This document shows, piece by piece, positions 42,600 through 52,285 of a stretch of DNA of 64,000 nucleotides. The translations under genes and the position numbers were made by a program. Numbering within the stretch: the stretch's first letter is position 1; every line of letters starts with the position of its first letter. Source of the DNA: Pseudaminobacter soli (ex Li et al. 2025) (GTDB taxonomy: Bacteria > Pseudomonadota > Alphaproteobacteria > Rhizobiales > Rhizobiaceae). The notes beneath the pieces were generated by a model. It saw only the letters and a list, made by a program, of their open reading frames with translations, was not told where the DNA came from and made no database searches. The stretch spans positions 1,364,001 to 1,428,000 of the forward strand of contig NZ_JARXVF010000001.1 of the NCBI RefSeq assembly GCF_029892515.1. Direction: 5' to 3'.

Positions 42600-43496
42600 T
42601 CAGAGCAATTCGTGTTTCAGCAGTTTTTCCAGCCAGTCCCCGAAGACCTGGAGGCGACGGGAGAGATGCTGGCGGTGTGAATACAGGAGCGTCATGCGCA
42701 TCGGCGCCGCACGCTGGCCTGCCATCACCTCAACCAGTTCGCTCGCTTCGAGGTGACGTTTGACGTCGTAGGCGGGTATCTGAATGAGACCAAGCCCGGC
42801 GAGGCAGCAGGCAATGTAGGCTTCGGCGCTGTTGACGGTGACACGGCCACGCACGGGGATGCAACGCAAGACGCCATCCTCGATCCATTCCCAGGCCTCC
42901 ACCCGCCCGCTCGACGGCGAGGCATAGTTGACAGCCCAATGAGCGGAAAGCTCATCCGGCGTTTCGGGAACGCCGTGCCGTTCAAGATAGGCAGGGCTTG
43001 CGACATTGATCAGTGGAAGCTCTCCGATTGGTCGCGCGATCAGGCCGGAATCAGTCAGGGGCCCGACGCGCAAAACGCAATCGACACCCTCCTCGACAAG
43101 ATTGACGGCGCGGTCTGTTACGCCGAGATGGATATCGATTCCCGGATGGGCATCCAGAAACTCAGGCAGAGACGGCGCAATGATCAGGCGCCCGATACGG
43201 CCGGGAACGTCGATCCTCAGCGTGCCTGTTGGCGTCGCGGTCTGGCGGAACAGGCTTTCCGCTTCCTCCACATCGCCGATCAGGCCCAGGCATCGCTCAT
43301 AGAAGGCAGCGCCATCCTGTGTCGTCGACACTTTTCTTGTGGTTCGATGGAGGAGCCTTGCGCCGAGGCGGCCCTCCAGTTCGAGAACCGCGGCGGAAAC
43401 GGAGGAACGCGGCATACCGAGCGTATCGGCGGCGCGGGTAAAGCTCGAGCATTCGACGACACGCGCAAATATGCGGAAGAGATCAATGCGATCCAA
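42600..43496 (-). CDS. LysR family transcriptional regulator
   Basis: A 298-residue LTTR. The N-terminal winged helix-turn-helix reads MDRIDLFRIFARVVECSSF, TLGMPRSSVSAAVLELEGRL and GARLLHRTTRKVSTTQDG; the effector-binding domain starts near residue 90. The typical length is complete. It is divergent from an SDR gene, whose 141-base intergenic region (43497-43637) is AT-rich and should hold the LTTR operator; the SDR is its most likely target. The start lies in AT-rich DNA directly next to a mobile-element scar at the other end of the gene. Confidence 0.9.
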   Translation of the reverse strand: MDRIDLFRIFARVVECSSFTRAADTLGMPRSSVSAAVLELEGRLGARLLHRTTRKVSTTQDGAAFYERCLGLIGDVEEAESLFRQTATPTGTLRIDVPGRIGRLIIAPSLPEFLDAHPGIDIHLGVTDRAVNLVEEGVDCVLRVGPLTDSGLIARPIGELPLINVASPAYLERHGVPETPDELSAHWAVNYASPSSGRVEAWEWIEDGVLRCIPVRGRVTVNSAEAYIACCLAGLGLIQIPAYDVKRHLEASELVEVMAGQRAAPMRMTLLYSHRQHLSRRLQVFGDWLEKLLKHELL

Positions 43497-43637
43497 GCGA
43501 GTCTGGCCTTCTTATTGTTCGTTTTTTCTAACATATGATGTTCAGAATAGCAGCCTTTATAGCTCAATTGTAGATGATATTCTGCCAATCAAAAGCGACT
43601 GCATAGCGCGGTCGCATCAGCAATGGAGGCTGACGCC

Positions 43638-44411
43638 ATGACCGACCACAGCATCAAGGGTAAGACCGTCATCATCGCCGGCGGTGCGAAGAACCTTGGC
43701 GGACTGATCGCGCGCGATCTCGCCGAACACGGCGCGAAAGCAATTGCCATTCACTACAACAGCGCTTCCTCCAAGGCTGAGGCCGATGCGACCGTGGCCG
43801 CTGTCAAGGTCGCCGGCGCTGAGGCCGTCGCCTTCCAGGCCGACCTCACCACCGCCGGTGCGATGGAGAAGCTGTTCACCGACACCGTTGCCGCTATCGG
43901 TCGTCCGGACATTGCCATCAACACTGTCGGCAAGGTGCTGAAGAAGCCGATCGTCGAGATATCCGAAGCCGAATATGACGAGATGAGCGCGGTGAACGCA
44001 AAGTCCGCCTTCTTCTTCCTGAAGGAGGCGGGCAAGCATCTCGGCGACAATGGCAAGATCTGTACGCTGGTGACATCGCTGCTGGGCGCCTACACGCCGC
44101 TTTATGCGGCCTATGCCGGCACCAAGGCGCCGGTGGAGCATTTTACGCGGGCGGCATCGAAGGAATTCGGCGAGCGCGGCATCTCGGTGACCGCCATCGG
44201 CCCCGGCCCGATGGACACGCCGTTTTTCTATCCGGCAGAAGGCGAGGATGCCGTCGCCTACCACAAGACGGCGGCAGCTCTCTCGAACTTCTCCGAGACC
44301 GGTCTCACCGACATCGAGGACATCGTCCCTTATGTCCGTTTCATGGTCTCGGAGGGCTGGTGGATGACCGGCCAGACCATCCTCGTCAACGGCGGCTACA
44401 CGACCAAGTGA
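43638..44411 (+). CDS. Short-chain dehydrogenase/reductase
   Basis: A 257-residue SDR. NAD(P) binding: KTVIIAGGAKNLGGLIARDL (residues 8-27). The usual NNAG motif is replaced by INTVGKVLKKP, the catalytic Ser/Tyr/Lys are in TSLLGAYTPLYAAYAGTKAP, and the end shows TGQTILVNGGYTTK. The modified glycine motif (GGAKNLGG) indicates a subfamily distinct from the first SDR of this window. ATG 43638 follows ggaggctg; an in-frame ATG at 43623 is possible. Probably controlled by the divergent LysR regulator. Substrate unknown. Confidence 0.88.
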   Translation: MTDHSIKGKTVIIAGGAKNLGGLIARDLAEHGAKAIAIHYNSASSKAEADATVAAVKVAGAEAVAFQADLTTAGAMEKLFTDTVAAIGRPDIAINTVGKVLKKPIVEISEAEYDEMSAVNAKSAFFFLKEAGKHLGDNGKICTLVTSLLGAYTPLYAAYAGTKAPVEHFTRAASKEFGERGISVTAIGPGPMDTPFFYPAEGEDAVAYHKTAAALSNFSETGLTDIEDIVPYVRFMVSEGWWMTGQTILVNGGYTTK

Positions 44412-44479
44412 CGTCATAGGTGACCTGCCGATGTGAAGGCGGGTCATTCGTGCCGAGGTTCAGCGGATCGGGGGCAACC

Positions 44480-44887
44480 ATGCACATGCTACTTGTCATC
44501 ACCGGCGGATTGCTCCTGTGCGGGGTCTTTGCGCTGTTCGGCAAGCTTTGGGATGGTGACATGACGGGTGTCGTCACCGGCCTGAAGTTGTTCGTCCCGG
44601 TCTGGCTGGTCGTCGCATTCATCAACATGTGGGTCGGCGTCACGAAGGCCGGATACACCTTCGCGCAAGAGTTGCCGATCCTGCTCGTGGTCTTCGCTGT
44701 CCCCGCTGTGATCGCCGCCGTGCTGGCCTGGCAAGGCAGGGGGTTGATCGTCGATTGGAGCAGTCCTGTTCGAGGGGCCGCCCCGAACGTCAATCCGCCC
44801 TCGATCCGTCAACGGGGGCACCGGCGAATTTGTGGGCCGCGCAGGAACAGACCGGCCGTTTCGGAGGCGACATGCACGCGAAGCTGA
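44480..44887 (+). CDS. Small membrane protein, unrecognised (135 aa)
   Basis: Three hydrophobic segments are visible: LLVITGGLLLCGVFALFGKL, LKLFVPVWLVVAFINMWVGV and LPILLVVFAVPAVIAAVLAW. They are followed by a basic, probably non-conserved tail of about 45 residues that overlaps the next gene by 16 bases. The tail has weak coding character, so the real C-terminus may be shorter because of a frame error. ATG at 44480 is preferred over an upstream in-frame start at 44420. Found next to SDR and DUF924 genes; function unknown. Confidence 0.6.
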   Translation: MHMLLVITGGLLLCGVFALFGKLWDGDMTGVVTGLKLFVPVWLVVAFINMWVGVTKAGYTFAQELPILLVVFAVPAVIAAVLAWQGRGLIVDWSSPVRGAAPNVNPPSIRQRGHRRICGPRRNRPAVSEATCTRS

Positions 44888-45447
44888 AAATATGTCAGCC
44901 GGAAGACGGGTCTCTGATCTCGGATGTTGTCGGCTTCTGGAGAAAAGCCGGTGCGCAAGGTCGGTGGTTCGATAAGGATGACGGGTTCGATCGAAGGTTT
45001 CGTGAAGCTTTTCTCAGCCTCCACATGGATGTCGCCGCTCGCCGGCACGATCACTGGATGGCGTCGGCCGAAGGCGCGCTGGCGCTGCTGATCATGACCG
45101 ACCAGTTCCCGCGCAACGCGTTTCGCGGGACCGGGCAAATGTACGCGACCGATCTGCTGGCGCGGCACTATGCCCGGCAGGCGCGCGACGCAGGGCACAT
45201 GGACCATGTCGAGCCGGCTCTGCAGCTGTTCTTCTGCCTGCCCTTCGCGCATTCGGAAGATATCGCCGATCAGGATGTCTCGGTCAGGCTCAATGCAGGG
45301 CTGGGCGAGCCCTGGGTCTCCCACGCGCAGGGGCACCGCGACATCATTCGCCGTTTCGGGCGGTTTCCACATCGCAACCCGATGCTGGGGCGAGAGACTA
45401 CGCCGGAAGAGGCAGCGTTCCTGCGCGAAGGAGGATTTCGCGGATAG
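44872..45447 (+). CDS. DUF924 family protein
   Basis: A 191-residue DUF924 protein. Conserved blocks are VVGFWRKAGAQGRWFDKDDG, FDRRFREAFLSLH, GALALLIMTDQFPRNAFRGT, FFCLPFAHSEDIADQD and HRDIIRRFGRFPHRNPMLGR. The fold is all-alpha and tetratricopeptide-like; family function is unknown despite wide distribution. The ATG at 44872 fits the family N-terminus. Overlap with the upstream membrane-protein gene suggests co-transcription with it and the SDR gene. Confidence 0.9.
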   Translation: MHAKLKICQPEDGSLISDVVGFWRKAGAQGRWFDKDDGFDRRFREAFLSLHMDVAARRHDHWMASAEGALALLIMTDQFPRNAFRGTGQMYATDLLARHYARQARDAGHMDHVEPALQLFFCLPFAHSEDIADQDVSVRLNAGLGEPWVSHAQGHRDIIRRFGRFPHRNPMLGRETTPEEAAFLREGGFRG

Positions 45448-45532
45448 GGACAGGGCAGCAACCATGAGGGAACAACCACTGAAACGGGCGGAGCGCGATT
45501 AACAAGGATTGAGGCTGGGGCTTACTTACTAA

Positions 45533-46792
45533 ATGTCGGGTTTTCTTGTCCTGCTTGCGCAGGCTGTCATCTATTTTGCCGCAATGGCGATTATCTTCAA
45601 CTTCAGAAGAGTGATCGGGATCGGGACCTTCTATTGCGTTCTCGGTGCGATGCATTTCCTGGAGACCTATCTTGCGGCCGTCTTCTTCATCGAGCTGCCC
45701 TTCGGGCTGATCTCACCGGGTTCGACCGTGATGTTTGCCGGAAAGCTCGCCTTCTTCCTGCTGCTCTACATCAAGGAAGACGCGGAGAGCATGCGCCAGC
45801 CCATTTACGGGCTGCTGATCGGCAACATGCTCATGGTGGTGCTGGCTATGATCCTGCGGGCCTATAACGATCCGGTCAGCTTGCCGGGATACAATCCGGA
45901 CCTGCGCTTCCTCGACCAGATAGGTTTCCTCATGGTCTGGGGCACCGTACTTCTCTTTGTCGACCTGATTGCGCTTGTGATCATCTACGAGCGGCTTAGC
46001 GAGCTGGTGACCAATACACCTGCTGGTCGGATATTCTTGAGCCTGGCAATCGTGCTGAGCTTCGACCAGGTGTTTTTCTATGTTGGCCTGCATCTGTTGT
46101 CCGGCGTCCCGATCTCGGCCTTCTATGGCGGCTGGATCGCCAAGCTCGGGGCGGCAGGATTCTTCAGCATCATGCTGGCGCTCTATTTGCGATTCGTCGA
46201 GGCAGCCGCCATACGAGCCAGCGCGCACGGTACCATCGACGTGTTCGACCGTCTCACCTACCGCCATCGCTATGAGAAGCTGGTCGAGCAAATCGGCAAG
46301 GACGCGCTGACAGGGTTGCAGGACCGGGGGCGTTTCGATGCAAAAGGGCCGGTCATGTTGCAGGCCGCCATGCGATCGGAGGTGTCGCTGAGCCTGATGA
46401 TGATCGACATCGACCACTTCAAGTCGATCAATGACCGGTACGGTCATCCTCAGGGTGACAAGGTCATTCGGCTGGTGGCCGACATCATCATGCGCACCAA
46501 GCGCGGGGCAGATGAATTGTTCCGCTACGGCGGCGAGGAATTCGCGCTGCTCTGCCCGGAAGCACCGCCGGGCGCGACGGCACTGGCCGAGCGCATCCGC
46601 GCCGCGGTGGCGACCGCACCGCATCCCGGTCTGGACCGGCCGGTCACCATCAGTGTGGGAATCGCGACGTTCCCGGCGGATGCCAGGGACATGCGAGAAC
46701 TGCTTATGCGCGCGGACGCCTCACTCTATGAAGCGAAGGCGCTCGGGCGGAACAGGGTGCGCAATGCGGCGGCCGCTGGACCGCGGCCATAG
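45533..46792 (+). CDS. Membrane-bound diguanylate cyclase (GGDEF)
   Basis: A 419-residue protein with an N-terminal membrane sensor of six to seven hydrophobic helices (residues 1-215) and a C-terminal GGDEF domain. Active-site residues are intact: the metal/substrate motif MMIDIDHFKSINDRYGHPQGD and the signature RYGGEEFALLCPEA. An inhibitory I-site RGAD lies five residues before GGEEF, so product inhibition is likely. It should make cyclic di-GMP in response to an unknown membrane signal. It stands alone, about 85 bases after the DUF924 gene. Confidence 0.93.
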   Translation: MSGFLVLLAQAVIYFAAMAIIFNFRRVIGIGTFYCVLGAMHFLETYLAAVFFIELPFGLISPGSTVMFAGKLAFFLLLYIKEDAESMRQPIYGLLIGNMLMVVLAMILRAYNDPVSLPGYNPDLRFLDQIGFLMVWGTVLLFVDLIALVIIYERLSELVTNTPAGRIFLSLAIVLSFDQVFFYVGLHLLSGVPISAFYGGWIAKLGAAGFFSIMLALYLRFVEAAAIRASAHGTIDVFDRLTYRHRYEKLVEQIGKDALTGLQDRGRFDAKGPVMLQAAMRSEVSLSLMMIDIDHFKSINDRYGHPQGDKVIRLVADIIMRTKRGADELFRYGGEEFALLCPEAPPGATALAERIRAAVATAPHPGLDRPVTISVGIATFPADARDMRELLMRADASLYEAKALGRNRVRNAAAAGPRP

Positions 46793-47251
46793 CCGTGATC
46801 CGCATTCGGAAATTCTCCCAGCCTCGTGGACCAAATTCGGGGAGCACTTCACGACTGAAAGATGCAATCGCGGCGGCCGAGCCGTCACCGGGCGCATGAC
46901 GCACAGTTCGACAGGAACGGAACGACGGCAATCGTGAGAATGCACATTTGGGTGAGGGAGAAGACTTGAAGTTGGCGCAATTTCAGCGACTTCTAGTACG
47001 GTTGCGGCCTCCGAATTTAGAGGGCTATGGCGTAGATGTAGTTCTCATCATCGCCCGGTGCGGCGCGCCGCACCGTGTGGGGTTTGGAATATTCTAAGGC
47101 AGCACAGGGCCGGAAGTTGCCGGTTCGGTTTGCAGCGGCCACCTGCAATAGCTGCCGTATGCAATCGACCTTCTCTCGCCCGCGACGACGTCGATGGCAA
47201 TTGCTTGAAAGCAGACGCTCGAATGCGGCTGATACGTCGCTCCCGCTATTC
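46793..47251. other. Gene-free region after the diguanylate cyclase
   Basis: About 460 bases with lower GC in places (46960-47060). No gene, hairpin with T-run or known repeat was recognised. It separates the diguanylate cyclase gene from the convergent alkyl-sulfate cluster. Confidence 0.5.
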
Positions 47252-48523
47252 TTAGGAGCGCTTGCCGGACTCGTGCAGCGTAATCGCCATGATCGCCTTT
47301 CCGATCAGCGACGTCTCCGCTTCGACGCAGGCGCGATAGACGGCTGCGCGAACGCGATGCACCTGCTTGTCATCTGGTGCTGCGGCCACCGCGAATTCGA
47401 TCAGGCTGGCGGCAAGCCGGATGCGGCCTTGCGCGCACAGCGCTTCGACGCGTTTGGCCAGCGCTTCCACGCCGCCGGCGAGGTCGGCGATCTCGGCTCC
47501 CAGCTCGTGATCTGCCGCGGGCTTCAGATGCGCCGGGTTGCCGTCGAACCACCCAGCATACAGGTGCCAGATGCCACGGACCACGAATTCGGGATCGTCG
47601 TATTTCGGGAGCAGATACGGCTTGGCTAGCAGTTCGGCCGACGGTTTCACTCGATGCAGGATAGAATTCAGGGAATGCCCTCCATTCATCAGGTCGAGTG
47701 TCTGCCTGACCAGGCTCTCCAGCGCGCTCGCGCCGTCGTCCAGCAACTGGGCGGCGCGCCGGGCGTCCGGAATGACGGGACCATGACCCGGCACCAACAC
47801 GGCGGGCGCCAGGCCATGCATGTAACGCAGCACCCCAGCCCAATCATTGGCAAATCGCTGGACCTTGCGCGGATTGCCAGCGTTAGGGAAGACCCAGATA
47901 ACGAAATCGCCGCTGACCAGAACCTTCTGTTCCGGAAGCCAGACGAAGGTTGCGTCATCCGTCTCGCCGCGGCCATGGCGTAACTGCAGCCGCACCCCGC
48001 CTACGGTTAAGGTCAGTTCTTCGTCATATACCTCATCGGGGCGTCGATGCTCGCCCGGGAAGGTGTAGTCGGCCTGGTTGAACTGACGACCCATGATGAT
48101 CGTGTTTAGATCTTGGGTTTCGTCGTAGCGCTGGAAGCGATTGAGCACGTTGCGGTGCGCGATGATGCGCGGCCGCGCAGCGCCATTTTCGTCGGCCTCC
48201 TTGTCGAGAAGTCTGGCACCCCAGGTGTGGTCGATGTGGCCGTGGGTATAGATCACCGTGTGGATCGGGCGCTTGTCCCAGGTCCGCATCGCCCTCAGCG
48301 TATCACGTGCGGTCTCCCGGCTGCCGGTATCGATCATGACCAGCCCGGCCTCGGTACGGATGACTGTGACGTTACCGAAAAGGTAGCCTGTCGAGACGAC
48401 GATGACGTCGCTCGAAACTTCCTTGATGGAGCCCCCGCTGACGGCCGCCGTCCACTCCTCCATGGGGGCTTCGCCGTTCCACACGCGATCGACAATCGCG
48501 TCGAGTTCTTGGGGGTTCATCAT
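47252..48523 (-). CDS. Alkylsulfatase-like metallo-beta-lactamase-fold hydrolase lacking the SCP2 domain
   Basis: A 423-residue MBL-fold hydrolase. The metal motif is YTHGHIDHTWGARLL (HxHxDH near residue 100), with further ligands in RHGRGETDDATFVW and VPGHGPVIPD. The C-terminal part has the alkylsulfatase dimerisation signature YAGWFDGNPAHLKPA, but the SCP2-like C-terminal domain of SdsA1 is missing and no signal peptide is present. ATG at 48523 is chosen over an upstream TTG at 48532. It follows the full-length alkylsulfatase gene on the same strand, so both may act in the same pathway, here in the cytoplasm. Confidence 0.88.
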   Translation of the reverse strand: MMNPQELDAIVDRVWNGEAPMEEWTAAVSGGSIKEVSSDVIVVSTGYLFGNVTVIRTEAGLVMIDTGSRETARDTLRAMRTWDKRPIHTVIYTHGHIDHTWGARLLDKEADENGAARPRIIAHRNVLNRFQRYDETQDLNTIIMGRQFNQADYTFPGEHRRPDEVYDEELTLTVGGVRLQLRHGRGETDDATFVWLPEQKVLVSGDFVIWVFPNAGNPRKVQRFANDWAGVLRYMHGLAPAVLVPGHGPVIPDARRAAQLLDDGASALESLVRQTLDLMNGGHSLNSILHRVKPSAELLAKPYLLPKYDDPEFVVRGIWHLYAGWFDGNPAHLKPAADHELGAEIADLAGGVEALAKRVEALCAQGRIRLAASLIEFAVAAAPDDKQVHRVRAAVYRACVEAETSLIGKAIMAITLHESGKRS

Positions 48524-48649
48524 CAGTACCAATCATCTTCCAGGTTGTGCTTCTTTTGGAAGCCTGGCGGTGGAGCGGCCAACTCAATCACGAACTGGCC
48601 GTCCCAAAGGCTTTATTGTCCCCGCGCGCGGCGCGGAAAGTGCAGCGCG

Positions 48650-50650
48650 CTACTGCCGGGCTGCATCCGGTTCAACGATGGGGAAGGAGGGGTTGAACTT
48701 GTCGAGCATGCCGAGCAGTTCCATCAGCTTCTCCGGTTGTCCGCCGACGTTAATGGCGCCCGACTTTATCGCCTCGGGGAAGGTTGTTTCGCCGAGCAGG
48801 ATCGCGTCAAGCGTCGAGCGGGCCAAGGTCAGCGACGCGTCGGCATTGGCGTCCTGCTTGTCTTCTACCCAGGTCAGCGCCGAGTTTTCGAGGTTGAGTG
48901 TGTATTTCTTCAATTCGTCGGTCAAGTTCCAGTTCAGGACCAGGTGCTTGCCCTCGGCCCTGGCGGCGTTGAGCTGGACGCCGAGCAAGTCGAAATACAT
49001 TGCGGTAGGCACGGCGCGCAGCGCGTCAGGCGTCAGTGTTTTGAACGATCCCCGCAACTTCGGTACGCCGTCGCGCAGCTCCATGGCGCCGACGAGGTAG
49101 GCGCTGCGCCATAGGCCTGATTCAGCCTGGTACGCAAGTTGCTCGAGCGCGTCGGCCCCGAGACTACGTGCTGCCTTGTTGGATGGATCGGCGAACACGA
49201 CCTGGTTCATGACGGACGCGACCCAGCGGTAGTTGCCTTGCTCGAAGTCTTGACGGGCACGTGCAATCACCGCATCGCCCCCGCCCATATATTCGACGGC
49301 CTTGCTGCTGGCCTCGACCGGCGGCAGCGGATTGAGGTTGGCGGGATTGCCGTCGTACCAGCCCATGTACTTCTGGTAGACCGCGCGCGCGTTCTGGCTC
49401 AGCACGCCATAGTAGTCGCGGTTGGCCCATTCCTTCGACAGGCTCGCCGGCAGTCGTAGTTTCTCGGAGATTTCGCCTGGCGTGTAGCCCTGGTTGATCA
49501 TCCGCAGCGACTGGTCGTTGACGAACTTGTAGAGGTCGCGATGCTTCTCGAGCAGATTGACGATGCGATCGCGTCCGCGCGTCGGCCATTGATGCTGGGC
49601 AATCAGGATGTCGGTTTTGTCGCCAAACTTCTCCAGCGCGCCACTGATGTAGTGGGACCAGGCATTTGCATCCCGCACTTCGGCGCCCCGCATCGCATAG
49701 AGATTGTGCATCATGTGCGTTACAATCTCGGCCATGTTGAGGATGCGGAACTGGGGAAGGTAGATGATCATCTCGGTCGGTGCCTCGGCACCCGGCACGA
49801 GATGGAATTCGAGCTCCACGCCGTCGATGGTCCGGCGCTCAATCGGCAGGTCGACGGTTGCCGTCGGCGGCACCAATGTCACCGTGCCGCGCGAAAGCCC
49901 CGTGCAGCAACCGATCCCGACGGCGGCCCGCGGACCGACGGGAAGCATGCCGCCGAACTGGTATTGCCCGCGCCGGCTCATTGCGTTGCCTGCGATCACG
50001 TTCTCGGCGATCGCTGTCTCCATGAAGCCCTTGGGGGCGATCACCTGAACCAGGCCGGAGCTCACATCCGCGTCGCTGACGACGCCGCGCGACCCGCCAA
50101 AATGGTCCACATGCCCGTGAGTGTAGATGAGCGCGCCCACAGGCTTGCGGGGCCTATGCTGAAAGTAGAGATCCAGAGCTGCCCGAGCGGTCTCCGCGGT
50201 AAACAGGGAGTCGATGACGATCAAGGAGTGATCGCCCTCGACGATGGTCATGTTCGCTGAATCGAGGCCCCGCACCTGGTAGACGCGATCGACCACTTTG
50301 AACAGGCCATGAATGTTGTTCAGCTGTGATTGTCGCCACAGGCTCGGGTTGACCGTGGCAGGTGCCTTACCCTTGATGAAGCTGTATGGGGCGACGCTCC
50401 AGACGACACGCCCTTCCGGTGTCTTCACCTCCGCGTCGGGCAGCGTTCCGATGAAACCGTAGTTCGCGTCCTCGAAATCCGCCTTGTCGTTGAAATCCAG
50501 GCTCCGCGCTACAGTCTCCTGGGTACTGCGGGTTGCCGGCTCCGCATCGTTGCCCGGGGTCTGAGCCTTCGCAAAACCCGTGCTCAGCGCTGTCGCCAAG
50601 GCCAGGATGCAGGCTCCGGTTCGGTAAGCGCGATACAGCATCGTTGTCAT
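48650..50650 (-). CDS. sdsA: Linear primary alkylsulfatase (SdsA1-like), secreted
   Basis: A 666-residue sulfatase that hydrolyses alkyl sulfates such as dodecyl sulfate to the primary alcohol. A signal peptide (ACILALATALSTGFAKA) is followed by the N-terminal SLDFNDKADFEDANYGFIG, the zinc motif IYTHGHVDHFGGSRGV, CCTGLSRG, HNLYAMRGAEVRDANAWSHY and the dimerisation helix block MGWYDGNPANLNPLPP. The C-terminal SCP2-like domain (about 540-660) binds alkyl chains. Order and length agree with Pseudomonas SdsA1 (about 658 residues). Export to the periplasm or outside is expected. Confidence 0.93.
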   Translation of the reverse strand: MTTMLYRAYRTGACILALATALSTGFAKAQTPGNDAEPATRSTQETVARSLDFNDKADFEDANYGFIGTLPDAEVKTPEGRVVWSVAPYSFIKGKAPATVNPSLWRQSQLNNIHGLFKVVDRVYQVRGLDSANMTIVEGDHSLIVIDSLFTAETARAALDLYFQHRPRKPVGALIYTHGHVDHFGGSRGVVSDADVSSGLVQVIAPKGFMETAIAENVIAGNAMSRRGQYQFGGMLPVGPRAAVGIGCCTGLSRGTVTLVPPTATVDLPIERRTIDGVELEFHLVPGAEAPTEMIIYLPQFRILNMAEIVTHMMHNLYAMRGAEVRDANAWSHYISGALEKFGDKTDILIAQHQWPTRGRDRIVNLLEKHRDLYKFVNDQSLRMINQGYTPGEISEKLRLPASLSKEWANRDYYGVLSQNARAVYQKYMGWYDGNPANLNPLPPVEASSKAVEYMGGGDAVIARARQDFEQGNYRWVASVMNQVVFADPSNKAARSLGADALEQLAYQAESGLWRSAYLVGAMELRDGVPKLRGSFKTLTPDALRAVPTAMYFDLLGVQLNAARAEGKHLVLNWNLTDELKKYTLNLENSALTWVEDKQDANADASLTLARSTLDAILLGETTFPEAIKSGAINVGGQPEKLMELLGMLDKFNPSFPIVEPDAARQ

Positions 50651-50930
50651 GTCTAGGCCCTCCCTTGCCTATAATCGCAACCGGAGGCGCCTGCTCAGCA
50701 CTTACGCATGTCGCGTCCGGCGGTTTCGGTTGACGTCCCGAGATCGCCCTAGCTTCCCGAGCGGCCCCGGCCTCGCGGTGTCTTTGTCGGGCACGGGCCT
50801 GATACGAAAGAATGCTGGACAATGCGCGGCCGGGATATCCGGCCGTTGCGATCAGCCGATGCCAAATATCCAGATCTTCCGATGGAGTATGCCCGTCGCG
50901 GTGACGGGATTGCCTAGCAATGGGAAGTAA

Positions 50931-51923
50931 TCAGCGGCTCAGGCGGCGGCGCGTCTCACGCGGCAACTCGCCGAACTGGTTTCGATAATATTGGGCGAAA
51001 CGACTCTGGTGCTCGAAGCCATATCGCAAGGCCAGCATCGTCAGGTCCTGGTCCGGCAATCCCTCCAGATCCGCCCGTGCGGCCTCCAATCGAATGCGGC
51101 GCACCAATTCCATTGGCGAACAGCCGAAGGCCTCGCGACACGCGTTGTTGAGCTGACTGCGACCGATGCCGACGGCAGCGGTGAGATCATCCAGCATCAA
51201 GGGTGATTTCAGGCGCGCGTGAATGAAGCTTTCCAGCTTCTCATGCCAGTTCCGCGAGGCGCGCGCGCCCTTGGCTTCGGTCGGCTGCGCGGTCTTCTCA
51301 AGGAGCAGCAATTTGACGAAGCGGGCCATGCCGAGTTCGACCTGCTCGACCCATTCGCTGTAGTTCTCGAGTTCAATACCGCGGTCGGCGATGTTCAGCG
51401 TCAGGTTCAACTGATCGACAAAAACCGGAGCAAGCGCCGTTGGAAGGAGACGACCCGGTCGCGCCGCCGATCGACGTCCATCAGCCCCCTTCGGCCAAAC
51501 GAAGTCGACTGGTATACGCAGCAGTAGCTGGCGGCATTGCTCCTGCCAGCGGAGCCGGACATATTTCTGGGGTGCACTGAAGAAGCAGGCGCCCTCGGGA
51601 ACGTGGGTGATGTTACCGTCGGCCTCCACTTCGATCCCGTTTTTGAGCGAGACATGCGCCAGGATGAAGTCATGATAGAGGTCGGGCTTGATCATGACCT
51701 CGTCGCCGTACTGAATCTCGTGAATGGAGAGGCTGCCCGCCTGGGCCTTGTACGCTCGCGCCTCCACGGCCCCGCCGCTCCAGGCCAAGCCGTAGTCGCA
51801 AAGCTCGGTTGCAATACAGTCGTACGTTTCCCTGCGAATGTCTGACCGCAGCACACAGTTTCTGTAGAGAGGCGACAGATCCAGGCGCCTCAGGGGCGAC
51901 AATGGCCTATGATTGGCTTCCAT
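50931..51923 (-). CDS. AraC family transcriptional regulator
   Basis: A 330-residue regulator with an AraC-type C-terminal double helix-turn-helix (SPLMLDDLTAAVGIGRSQLN and ALRYGFEHQSRFAQYYRNQF, with FGCSPMELVRRIRLEAARAD between) and an N-terminal ligand-binding region of the AraC_binding_2-type. It lies between the sulfatase gene (281 bases downstream, same strand) and the divergent aldehyde-dehydrogenase gene, so it probably controls the alkyl-sulfate cluster in response to substrate. The 50651-50930 gap is the sulfatase promoter region; no gene is seen there. Confidence 0.9.
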   Translation of the reverse strand: MEANHRPLSPLRRLDLSPLYRNCVLRSDIRRETYDCIATELCDYGLAWSGGAVEARAYKAQAGSLSIHEIQYGDEVMIKPDLYHDFILAHVSLKNGIEVEADGNITHVPEGACFFSAPQKYVRLRWQEQCRQLLLRIPVDFVWPKGADGRRSAARPGRLLPTALAPVFVDQLNLTLNIADRGIELENYSEWVEQVELGMARFVKLLLLEKTAQPTEAKGARASRNWHEKLESFIHARLKSPLMLDDLTAAVGIGRSQLNNACREAFGCSPMELVRRIRLEAARADLEGLPDQDLTMLALRYGFEHQSRFAQYYRNQFGELPRETRRRLSR

Positions 51924-52285
51924 CTACGTTCGTCAATCACCCAGAGACTGAAATGTTTCATGCGCGCCGCATCTGGTCCTCCGGCAGGCTTCGGCCGATG
52001 TCTCGGGCTTTCCGAAACGGCTGCCGCCAAAGCCCCCCCGTCACGCCGTCGCTGGCCAGACCTTGGCATCCCATGTCGTGTGCGGCAAGTGCTCATATTG
52101 GGAATGGATGTTCGGCCGGAAATCGCCGGCGCCGTTCTTGGGACGGATGCCTCGCGGCCGATTACCGGAAGAAAAGGATAGTTTCGCGCTCCGGACCGGC
52201 AAGGATGGATAGTTCGGCCCGCCGCTCGCACTAGGCTGTCGCCGACATCCTCATTCGAATTTCAATCGAGGGTGCGGAGGAACAG
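51924..52285. promoter_or_regulatory. Divergent regulatory region between araC-type gene and aldehyde dehydrogenase
   Basis: A 362-base gene-free stretch. It should contain the AraC-regulator promoter and the promoter of the dehydrogenase operon; gcggaggaacag just before 52286 is the ribosome-binding site of the latter. No direct repeats of AraC-operator type could be assigned by eye. Confidence 0.45.

Noticed and set aside
42422-42763. 113-codon plus-strand frame between the ParB remnant and the LysR gene
   Set aside because: It ends inside the LysR gene in antisense orientation and has no start signal; it may contain relic sequence of the conjugative element but cannot be called a gene.
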